Shown here: positions 49,828 through 57,494 of the stretch, in pieces
How positions within the stretch are numbered: position 1 is the stretch's first letter
Layout of the letters: the number at the start of each line of letters is the position of its first letter
Source of the DNA: Hyalangium gracile
GTDB lineage: Bacteria; Myxococcota; Myxococcia; Myxococcales; Myxococcaceae
Reading direction: 5' to 3'
NCBI RefSeq assembly: GCF_020103725.1
Contig: NZ_JAHXBG010000007.1
Location: 434,001-498,000, forward strand
DNA: 64,000 nucleotides
Program-made: the position numbers and the translations under genes
The notes under the pieces: model-generated
Told to the model about the DNA's origin: nothing
Database searches by the model: none
The model's input: only the letters and a program-made list of their open reading frames with translations

Positions 49828-52719
49828 ATGCACGGTGCCTCGGGCTTCCCGAAGAATCTGGTTTCAAGCTTCCTGTTCCTCTCCGGGGCGACCGCCCTGG
49901 TCTATGAGCTCGTCTGGTCCAAGTATCTCGCCAATGTGCTCGGGAACAGCGGGCAGGCGCATGCCGTGGTGCTCGCCACCTTCATGGGAGGGTTGGCACT
50001 GGGGGCATATGTCTTCGGGAGAACAGCAGACCGGGTGAAGAGCCCCCTGGCCATGTACGGCCTGCTGGAGCTGGGGGTGGGCATCTACGCGCTGCTGTTC
50101 CCCTGGGTGCTGGAGCTGCTGAGCGCGGCATACCTGGCGGTGGCGGTGAAGGTGCCGGACGGGGCGAGGGTGGTGCCCAAGCTGGCGCTGGCGGCGCTGT
50201 CCCTGGTGGTGCCCACCATGCTCATGGGCGGCACGCTGCCGGCGCTGGTGCGGCACTTCTCCGCGACGCTGGCCCACGTGCGGCGCGAGCTGGCGCGCCT
50301 GTACGCCATCAACAGCCTGGGCGCCGCGCTGGGCGTCTTCCTCGCGGGCGTCAGCCTGGTGCCGGCCATCGGCCTGTCGCTGTCGGCGAAGCTGGCCGCG
50401 ACGCTCAACATCCTGCTGGCGCTCGGGGCCATCGCGCTGGCGCGCAAGCCCCCGCCCGCGCTCGTCCAGGACACGTCGGCCGAGGGGGCCGCGTCCGCCG
50501 AGAGCGGTGACGAGCTGTCCTATCCCCGCTCGGCGGTGCGGGCCGCGCTGCTGGGCGTGGCGCTGTCGGGCTTCACGTCCATGCTCTACCAGGTGACGTG
50601 GATCCGCCTGCTGTCCGTCGTCCTGGGGGCCTCCACCTACGCCTTCACGCTCATCCTCACGGCCTTCATCCTGGGCATCGGCCTGGGCAGCTTCTGGCTG
50701 ATGACGCGCAAGGGGAGGGGGGACCTGCTGCGCCTGTTCGCGTGGCTGCAGGTGGCGCTGGTGGCCAGCGTGTGCGTGGCGCTGCCGCTCTACGTCCGGC
50801 TGCCCTACCTGTTCCGCAAGGCGCAGTTCGTGATGACGCGCTCGCTGGACACGTGGCCGTACTTCCAGGGCCTCACCTTCGTGTTCTGCTGCGTGGTGCT
50901 GCTGGTGCCGACGTTCTTCATGGGCGCGGCCTTCCCGGCGGCGGCGCGCGTGGCCACCGCGAAGGTGACGGAGGTGGGGCGCCAGCTGGGCGGCGTGTAC
51001 CTGTGGAACACCCTGGGCACCATCACGGGCGCGGCGCTGGGCGGGCTGGTGCTGATGCCGTGGTGGGGCATGGAGGGCAACTTCATCGCCGGGCTGGTGG
51101 GCAACCTCGTGGCCGCCGCGGTGGCCTTCGCCGCCGTCCCCGGGCGCCCCGCTCAGCCAGCCCGCGCCTTCTGGCCGCTGGGTGTCGGAGTGGCCTGCGG
51201 CCTGCTGTTCCTCCTGCCCATGTCCGGCTGGGCCACGCGGCTGTCGGGCATCGCGTCCTTCCGCATGATGGAGGCGCCGCCCCGGAGCTACGACGAGGCC
51301 GTCTCCACCTTCGAGCAGAGCACCCAGCCCCTCTTCTACCAGGACGACACCTTCGCCACCGTGCTGGTGGGCGAGCTGAAGGGCGGGCACCGCTTCCTGA
51401 AGCTCAACGGCAAGGTGGACGCCTCCACCGGCCTGGACATGGAGACGCAGATCCTCGCCGGCCACCTGGGCATGCTGCTGCACCCGCGCCCGCCGGAGAA
51501 CGTGCTCCTGGTGGGCGCTGGCTCGGGCGTCACGGCGGGCTCGGTGCTGGCCCACCCCGTCAAGCACCTGGACATGGTGGAGATCTCCCCCGCCGTGGTG
51601 GAGGCGGCCCGCCTCTTCAAGGCCGTCAACCGCAACGCCGTGGATGATCCGCGGACGTTCGTCCACATCGACGACGCCAAGACGTTCATGGCGCTGGCGC
51701 CGCTCAAGTACGATCTCGTCATCAGCGAGCCGTCCAACCCCTGGGTGGCGGGCGTCTCCGGCCTCTTCTCGCGGGACTTCTTCCGCACCGTGGATCAGCA
51801 CCTCACCGAGGACGGCATCCTGGTGCAGTGGATCCACACCTACGAGAGCAGCGAGGAGATCATCCGGCTCGTCATGCGCACCCTGCGCGAGACGTTCCCC
51901 TACGCCACCACCTGGCTGGGCCCGACGGACCTCATCCTCGTGGCCAGCCGCAAGCCGCTGACGTTCGACGCGCGGCAGGTAGCCGAGCGCATGGCCCTGC
52001 CGGACGTGCGCGAGGACCTGGGGCGCACCGACATCCACGACGTGTTCGGGCTGCTCGCCAAGCAGGTGCACAGCGACGAGGGGCAGCGCGAGTTCGCCCG
52101 CACCGGCCCCATCAACACCGACGACCACAACCTGCTCGAGTACGCCGCGCCGGTGGCCTTCTTCCTCCAGAACCAGGAGACGCGCGTCCACGACGAGCGC
52201 CGCGGGCCGGATGGTGGCGCGCGGCTGTGGATCCACCGCTACCTCCAGGAGAACCCGCCCACCGCCGAGCAGGCGGCCCACCTCTACCGCAACCTGGATC
52301 GCAACCACGCCATCAATGATCCGCTCCTGCGCGGGGCCGCGGCGCTCTGGTACTCGCTGGCGCCGGACAGCCTGGAGGCCCGGGTGGCGCTCGCCAACAC
52401 CACCATCGCCCAGAAGGATCTGACGCTGGCCGAGTCAGTGCTCGCGCCGGCGCTGGAGCGGGGGCGCGAGGATCCCCGCTTCGTCTCCGCCTGGCTGCGG
52501 CTGATGACGGCTCGGGCCTGGTCCTCGCGCACCGCATGGACGCCTGCGTCCGGACTCACCGAGGCCGTGGCGCTGGGGCGGGCTCGAGTGGCGGCTCATC
52601 CGGAGGATGCGGAGCTGGCCAAGGCGCTCAAGGGGATCTGCGAGGTCGTGCCACAGGCCTGTATCCCCTCGGGTCCCGCGGTTTCGGCGCCCGCCGAGGC
52701 GGCTCCGGGGACGCCGTGA
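49828..52719 (+). CDS. Membrane-embedded spermidine synthase-like fusion protein 3
   Basis: A 963-aa protein with the same architecture as the pair at 35490-40477. A membrane region of 12-14 helices (SGATALVYELVWSKYLANVLG start, then a second half from about 230) is followed by a spermidine-synthase-like domain (about 550-720) with LLVGAGSGVTAGSV, LDMVEISPAVVEAA, HIDDAKTFM and LVISEPSNPWVAG. The last about 200 residues are helical with TPR-like character, ending in Ala/Pro-rich sequence. ISEPSNPW replaces the DPY-type motif of fusion 1, suggesting a different substrate. Start ATG 49828 lies 43 bp from the divergent mrpA start, so the two share a short control region. Confidence 0.85.
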   Translation: MHGASGFPKNLVSSFLFLSGATALVYELVWSKYLANVLGNSGQAHAVVLATFMGGLALGAYVFGRTADRVKSPLAMYGLLELGVGIYALLFPWVLELLSAAYLAVAVKVPDGARVVPKLALAALSLVVPTMLMGGTLPALVRHFSATLAHVRRELARLYAINSLGAALGVFLAGVSLVPAIGLSLSAKLAATLNILLALGAIALARKPPPALVQDTSAEGAASAESGDELSYPRSAVRAALLGVALSGFTSMLYQVTWIRLLSVVLGASTYAFTLILTAFILGIGLGSFWLMTRKGRGDLLRLFAWLQVALVASVCVALPLYVRLPYLFRKAQFVMTRSLDTWPYFQGLTFVFCCVVLLVPTFFMGAAFPAAARVATAKVTEVGRQLGGVYLWNTLGTITGAALGGLVLMPWWGMEGNFIAGLVGNLVAAAVAFAAVPGRPAQPARAFWPLGVGVACGLLFLLPMSGWATRLSGIASFRMMEAPPRSYDEAVSTFEQSTQPLFYQDDTFATVLVGELKGGHRFLKLNGKVDASTGLDMETQILAGHLGMLLHPRPPENVLLVGAGSGVTAGSVLAHPVKHLDMVEISPAVVEAARLFKAVNRNAVDDPRTFVHIDDAKTFMALAPLKYDLVISEPSNPWVAGVSGLFSRDFFRTVDQHLTEDGILVQWIHTYESSEEIIRLVMRTLRETFPYATTWLGPTDLILVASRKPLTFDARQVAERMALPDVREDLGRTDIHDVFGLLAKQVHSDEGQREFARTGPINTDDHNLLEYAAPVAFFLQNQETRVHDERRGPDGGARLWIHRYLQENPPTAEQAAHLYRNLDRNHAINDPLLRGAAALWYSLAPDSLEARVALANTTIAQKDLTLAESVLAPALERGREDPRFVSAWLRLMTARAWSSRTAWTPASGLTEAVALGRARVAAHPEDAELAKALKGICEVVPQACIPSGPAVSAPAEAAPGTP

Positions 52720-52887
52720 TCCGGCTCCAGGGTCCTCCGGAGAGGCTCAAGTTCCTGGAATTACGCGCCTTTCCATCCATCCTCCCGATGACCGATGGTA
52801 GTGCTGGCCGGATCTCTCTAGTGTCCGCATGCCCTCGATATTGAAGGGTGCCGTTTCCCCACCGCCATACCCCCCAGGGAGTATCTC

Positions 52888-53142
52888 ATGAAGGCCCTTC
52901 CGAAGAAGCAGCTGCGCAAGGCTCGTGGTCAAGGCATGACCGAGTACATCATCATCGTGGCCCTGATCGCGATCGCGGCCATCGGCGTGATCACGCTGTT
53001 CGGCGACAACATCCGCAAGCTGTTCGGCGCCTCCGCGGCGGCCCTGGCGGGTAACTCCAGCGTCTCCAACGACGGTGCGAGCTCCAACGCCACCCTGAAC
53101 AAGAAGACGATGAAGAGCTTCGCCGAGAACAACGCTTACTAG
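52888..53142 (+). CDS. Flp-type (type IVb) pilin
   Basis: An 84-aa prepilin. A short basic leader (MKALPKKQLRKARG) ends at Gly14. Cleavage there by a TadV-type peptidase would leave a mature N-terminus with Glu at +5 and Tyr at +6 (QGMTEY), the Flp signature. The hydrophobic assembly helix IIIVALIAIAAIGVITLFG follows, then a small Ser/Asn/Ala-rich surface part. Such pilins form Tad/Flp fibres for attachment. No other tad gene is in the window, so the assembly machine lies elsewhere. A strong terminator follows, indicating a monocistronic, probably abundant transcript. Confidence 0.85.
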   Translation: MKALPKKQLRKARGQGMTEYIIIVALIAIAAIGVITLFGDNIRKLFGASAAALAGNSSVSNDGASSNATLNKKTMKSFAENNAY

Positions 53143-53192
53143 TTCTCGTTCTGGGGGAGCCCTGCTTCGGCGGGGCACTTCCCGGTGGAAGA

Positions 53193-53235
53193 GGCGGCGC
53201 GGGCCCAAGAGGGACCCCGCCGCCTTTCTGCTTTT
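53193..53235 (+). terminator. Rho-independent terminator after the pilin gene
   Basis: GGCGGCG (53193-53199) pairs with CGCCGCC (53218-53224), with GGG/CCC pairing inside. The hairpin is followed by TTTCTGCTTTT (53225-53235). Confidence 0.85.
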
Positions 53236-53272
53236 CTGGGCTCCAGGTGCCCGAGGCGCTGGAAGCGCTCGA

Positions 53273-53650
53273 TCAAGCCGCCTGCGAGGAGACGGGCTGA
53301 AAGCTCGTCCCGCCGTTCTGCCAGTTCGAGATCGCCCTGCCGTGGCGCAGGGTGATGATGTTGGTGGCGGAGGAGGTGACGCGCTGCCCGCTGGTGCTGT
53401 CCGTGCCGACCAGCGTCCAGCGAATGGCCACCTTGTCCTCCTCGCCGATCAGATCCTCGATGGTGAAGTGCATGTCCGGGAGCTGCTTCCTCAAGGCCTC
53501 CGCCCAGGCCTTGGTCCCCGAGGCCGTGCCCGGCTGGCCGTTGTAGGTGTAGTCCGGGCCGATCAGCTGATCGATCGGGGCCATGTTGCCGTGGTTGAAC
53601 ACCTGCTCCCAGAAGTTGCGCACCAGCTTCTTGTTCTCGTGGACGGACAT
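53273..53650 (-). CDS. SnoaL-like / NTF2-fold protein
   Basis: A 125-aa protein of the SnoaL-like ester-cyclase group: LVRNFWEQVFNHGNMAPIDQLIGPDYTYNGQPGTASG, then WAEALRKQLPDMHFTIEDLIGEEDKVAIRWTLVGT and a final NIITLRHGRAISNWQ. This cone-shaped fold is used for polyketide ring closure and for many other small-molecule reactions, so no substrate is assigned. No polyketide genes are nearby. Start Met at 53650 gives the standard domain; an upstream in-frame Met at 53761 would add a 37-residue extension without clear character. Confidence 0.8.
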   Translation of the reverse strand: MSVHENKKLVRNFWEQVFNHGNMAPIDQLIGPDYTYNGQPGTASGTKAWAEALRKQLPDMHFTIEDLIGEEDKVAIRWTLVGTDSTSGQRVTSSATNIITLRHGRAISNWQNGGTSFQPVSSQAA

Positions 53651-53949
53651 CGGACGCCCTTTCGCGCTGCGAGGTGGCTGCGGCAGCGAGTCCCATGAGA
53701 GTGCAGGGCACAGGCCATGGAGCAAGTTAGGGGAAACCCCCAGAGCGCCTGTCCTCCCCACCGCGAAGAGCGAGTTCTCGCAAGGCAGTGCGTCCGAGCC
53801 AGACGCACCCGCGTTCTCCCAGGACGCGGCGGTGACTCAGGGCCAGATCCAGCGCCACCCGAGCATCGGCTATCCTCTCGCCTTCGGATTCCTGCTCGTG
53901 CTTCAAGGCCCAGGAAATCGCCTCGGTAACTTCCTCAAGGAGTGTGCCG

Positions 53950-55725
53950 GTGTCCTGCTTCCACAAGACAAACCCTGTCTTCTCCTTCAACCCCAAGAAG
54001 AAGGCCCGCCCCTTCGGAGATGGAAAGGCCGCCAAGGGGGACGACAAGGACAGTGACGCCAAAACGTCCAAGGAGGAGGTGAAGGCCACCATCGACTGCC
54101 CGCTCTGCTATGCCCTGGGCTTCCGCAGCGCGTGGCGCGAGACGCTGCTCGGTTCGCTGGCCTCGAGCACCGCGCCCAAGGCTTCCACCGCCAAGGGGGC
54201 CGACACCAAGGCTTCCGCTGCCAACAAGAAGGGCGCTCCAGTGGCACCCTCCAAGGGGCCGGACCTGGTTGTGGTCGACGGCGCCTCCTTTGAGGCGGGC
54301 TACAAAGCGTTCTGGGATCAGTCGGCGAAGGTGACGGTGGAGCGCAGCCTGCCATGGGCACCCGGGGCGGAGACGAAGTACACCCCCTCCACCAACAAAA
54401 CGCCCCTGTGCTTCGACATCGTGAAGGGACAGAACGGGGAGACGTACCATGGGTTGATCGCCGCGCTGATCAGCCCGAGCGTCCAGGTGGTCATCGGGAC
54501 GGAGGGAAGTCCGAAAGCGGCCTCGGCGGCCCAGAAGGAGTTCCTCTACTACTATCTGCCTCACGAGCAGATCGTGAAGGACTCGAAGAGCGCGGCCAGC
54601 AGCCGGGAGGAGTGCACGCGGCTCATCGCCCGGTTCTTCAAGGCCAACCTGCTCGTCCAGGACGAAATTCACGCCAGCTTCCGGGACTACTTCAGCGACC
54701 GAGCACTCTCCACCGCCATCAAGAACCCCTACGTGGAGGTGTCCTACCTGTCGAAGTTCTACATCAACCGCTTCCTGACCGAGGCGAACGACAACACCAA
54801 GACGAAGCTCCCCAAGGCCAGTGCGGTCAATCTCATCGCGCTGGTCTTCGTCCGACGCGGCCACGAGGCGGGGGATGCCCGGGCGATGACCCCGCAGAAC
54901 CTCGCGGCCATCCTGGAGGGCTTCAAGACAGCCAATGCGGCCGAGGCGCCCAAGAAGGGCACCGCCACCGCGGCGGACGCCAAGAGCGAGTTCAAGCCCT
55001 CGGGCAAGGCCATCACGCATGTCATCCTGTTCGGAGACATCGGCCGGCTCGAGGTCGCCAAACTCCAGGAGACCTACGCCCCGGAGAAGGGAGGCTTTAC
55101 CTTCATCCACCTCCCGAGCCCCTTCTTCGAGGACCCGGATGTGAAGTCCTCGGCGTCATCTCAGGCCATGCAGGCCTTCCGAGGTGTGGGCATCTTCGGC
55201 GAGAAGCCCGACCACGCTCCGACCGAGGCGAAGATGATGGCGATCTTCATCGCCTTGCAGGAGCGCTATGGAGACAAGCTCTTCGGCGTCGGCTTCCGCT
55301 CTGGCACCCTCGACGGGGCGGGCTTCCTCGGCATCCCCATCCTCTACTTCGATGACACGACCTCCAAGACGGCCAAGGAGTTCGCCCGGTATGCCGACGG
55401 CAAGTACCTCGTGAGCCTCGCCAGCGATACGACCTCCACGGACGAGAAGGAGCCTACGTTCGAGCGGATCCTCGAGCTCACGCGCGCGGTCAACACCTTC
55501 ATCCGCATCAACAACGAACCCATCAAGGACAGCACGGGAAAGGTCATCGTGCTCAATGACAAGGCGCGCGCGCACCTCGTGCTGGCCTTGAGGCTGTGGA
55601 TCTTCACCGACACGCCGAATCGCTCGGGCCCGCTCTGGCGGAAGCGGGTCGCCTTGCTCACCACCAAGGATCCCCGAACGGTCAAGTACCTCCAGGACCT
55701 CTTCGCCGCCTACCATGTCTCCTGA
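53950..55725 (+). CDS. Unrecognised 591-aa protein coupled to a methyltransferase gene
   Basis: I do not recognise this gene. The N-terminus has basic low-complexity sequence (NPKKKARPFGDGKAAKGDDKD) and a CPLC pair near residue 50. A Thr/Ala/Lys-rich linker follows, then an alpha/beta region from about 100 (DLVVVDGASFEAGY, YHGLIAALISPSVQVVIGTEG). A second linker lies near 335-355. The C-terminal alpha/beta part (about 355-591) has THVILFGDIGRLEVAKL and GVGFRSGTLDGAGFLGIPILYFDD. That last segment faintly recalls nucleotide-sugar-binding pockets, but I would not assign a glycosyltransferase. AAGGAG 7 nt before GTG 53950 decides the start. It overlaps the next gene by 11 bp. Confidence 0.75.
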   Translation: MSCFHKTNPVFSFNPKKKARPFGDGKAAKGDDKDSDAKTSKEEVKATIDCPLCYALGFRSAWRETLLGSLASSTAPKASTAKGADTKASAANKKGAPVAPSKGPDLVVVDGASFEAGYKAFWDQSAKVTVERSLPWAPGAETKYTPSTNKTPLCFDIVKGQNGETYHGLIAALISPSVQVVIGTEGSPKAASAAQKEFLYYYLPHEQIVKDSKSAASSREECTRLIARFFKANLLVQDEIHASFRDYFSDRALSTAIKNPYVEVSYLSKFYINRFLTEANDNTKTKLPKASAVNLIALVFVRRGHEAGDARAMTPQNLAAILEGFKTANAAEAPKKGTATAADAKSEFKPSGKAITHVILFGDIGRLEVAKLQETYAPEKGGFTFIHLPSPFFEDPDVKSSASSQAMQAFRGVGIFGEKPDHAPTEAKMMAIFIALQERYGDKLFGVGFRSGTLDGAGFLGIPILYFDDTTSKTAKEFARYADGKYLVSLASDTTSTDEKEPTFERILELTRAVNTFIRINNEPIKDSTGKVIVLNDKARAHLVLALRLWIFTDTPNRSGPLWRKRVALLTTKDPRTVKYLQDLFAAYHVS

Positions 55726-57313
55726 GCCTCGCGCGCCAGCGGAGCCTCGGGAGCCGGATCCGCGCGTGCGTGAGCGGGATCGGCGCCTGTCCGAGTCGAC
55801 GCTCTGGGCGCTGCAGCGGCGCTACTTCGAGCGGGAGGGCGTGGACGCCTGGCGCACGATGGAGGTGCCGCACTACGTCACCTGCAACCCCGCGCTGGCG
55901 CACTCGGTGGCGCTCATCGTCTGCGGATACCTGCGAGACTGCCTGGCGGCGGAGTCCCGCCCCGGCTCGGAGCAGCCCTTCCACATCCTCGAGCTGGGGG
56001 CGGGCAGCGGGCGTTTCGGCTACCTGTTCCTGAAGGCCTGGCTCGAGCAGCGCGAGGCCTGGGGCCTGGCGCACGTGCCGGTGCGATACGTGCTGACGGA
56101 CTTCACCGAGTCCAACCTGTCCTTCTGGCGCAACCACCCATCCCTGGCGCCCTTCGTGGCCCAGGGACTGCTGGACTTCGCCCTCTTCGATCTGGAGCGC
56201 AGCGCCACGCTGGAGCTGCGCGAGGCCGGAAGGGTGCTGGGTCCGGGGAGCCTGGAGCGGCCACTGCTGGTGCTGGCCAACTACGTGCTCGACAGCGTTC
56301 CGCAGGACGCCTTCCACTTCCAGGGCGGGCAGGTCCACGCGTGCCTCGCCACCCTCACCACGGAGTCGCCGGAGGTGGACCTGGGCTCCGAGGATGCGCT
56401 CTCACACCTTCGCCTGGAGCTGGGCCGCTCGCCCGTGGCCGACCCCACCCCTTATGCCGAGCCCGAGTTCAACGAGCTGCTGGGCGACTACGCCCGCCTG
56501 GTGGAGGACAGGACGCTGCTGTTTCCGGTGGTGGCGCTGCGGGGCATGCGGCGCCTGGCGGCGCTCTCGGGCGGGCGGCTGCTGCTGATCGCGGGAGACA
56601 AGGGCTACGTACGGGACGAGGAGCTGCAGGGCCAGCAGTCTCCGCACATGGCGGTGCACGGCAGCTTCTCGCTGCCGGTCAACTTCAACGCCCTGCGGCG
56701 CTGGTTCCAGCGCCAGGGAGGCGAGGTGCTCGAGCCCGCGCACCGACAGCTCAGCCTGCCGCTGGTGGCCTGCATGCTCGGTGCGCCGGCCGCGGGGACG
56801 AGAGAGAGCCGGCTGGGGTTCCACCTGGCCTTTGGCGGAGGTGGCTCGGATGACTTCTTCCGCCTGCGCCAGGGTATCCAGGACCACTACGGAGGACTGG
56901 AGTTCGACCAGCTGCTCAGCCTGCTGCGCATGAGCCGCCATGACTGCCGGATCCTCAGAGACTGTATGCCGGTGCTGTCGGCGCAGGCGGAGGCGCTCAC
57001 CGACGTGCAGCGTCAGGAGTTGCGCGACGCGGTGCGGCGCACCTGGGACAATTACTTCCACATCGGCGAGGAGCGGGACCTGGCCTTCGAGTTCGCGCTG
57101 CTGCTTCACCTGGCAGGAGAGGTGGAGCAAGCCCTGGCGCTCTATCAGGAGTCCCTGCGGCTCTACGGGGAGGATCCGCGCACGCGGTGGAACATGGCGC
57201 TCTGTCTGTTTCGGCTCCATCGCCAGGAGGAGGCCGCGGGCTGTCTGGCCAGGGCCTGGGAGGTCGCGCCGGACTTCGCGCCGACCCGAGGCCTGCTCAT
57301 CAAGGGAGACTGA
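55715..57313 (+). CDS. SAM-dependent methyltransferase-like protein with TPR tail
   Basis: A 532-aa protein. Residues about 85-340 resemble a class I methyltransferase of MidA-like type: FHILELGAGSGRFGYLFLKA (motif I), VRYVLTDFTESNLSFW, PLLVLANYVLDSVPQDAFHF. After about 430 a TPR-like pair appears (FALLLHLAGEVEQALALYQESLRLYGEDPRTRWNMALCLFRL). It probably modifies a protein partner held by the repeats. Its ATG lies inside the 3' end of the unrecognised gene (11-bp overlap), so the two products are made together and may act as a pair. Confidence 0.78.
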   Translation: MSPEPRAPAEPREPDPRVRERDRRLSESTLWALQRRYFEREGVDAWRTMEVPHYVTCNPALAHSVALIVCGYLRDCLAAESRPGSEQPFHILELGAGSGRFGYLFLKAWLEQREAWGLAHVPVRYVLTDFTESNLSFWRNHPSLAPFVAQGLLDFALFDLERSATLELREAGRVLGPGSLERPLLVLANYVLDSVPQDAFHFQGGQVHACLATLTTESPEVDLGSEDALSHLRLELGRSPVADPTPYAEPEFNELLGDYARLVEDRTLLFPVVALRGMRRLAALSGGRLLLIAGDKGYVRDEELQGQQSPHMAVHGSFSLPVNFNALRRWFQRQGGEVLEPAHRQLSLPLVACMLGAPAAGTRESRLGFHLAFGGGGSDDFFRLRQGIQDHYGGLEFDQLLSLLRMSRHDCRILRDCMPVLSAQAEALTDVQRQELRDAVRRTWDNYFHIGEERDLAFEFALLLHLAGEVEQALALYQESLRLYGEDPRTRWNMALCLFRLHRQEEAAGCLARAWEVAPDFAPTRGLLIKGD

Positions 57314-57494
57314 AGCGGCCCGGCGCCCTGGCGCGGTGGGGCTCCAGCGACCTCCCCTCGTGCCAGTTCCTCGCCATGGCTCCGACGAAAAATGCCTTCT
57401 GATACGGATGCAGGCGTAAACGGCAAACCTTGAAAAAACAGCCATTTTTTGAGACTTCCCTGCGCGCGATCCCCCGAAATGGAAGGAGCACCGC

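Noticed and set aside
53727-54092. 121-codon minus-strand frame upstream of the SnoaL-like gene, with a helical stretch around 53760-53940
   Set aside because: It overlaps the 5' end of the unrecognised plus-strand gene, has no ribosome-binding site, and its last part is low-quality. Possible but not supported well enough to call.
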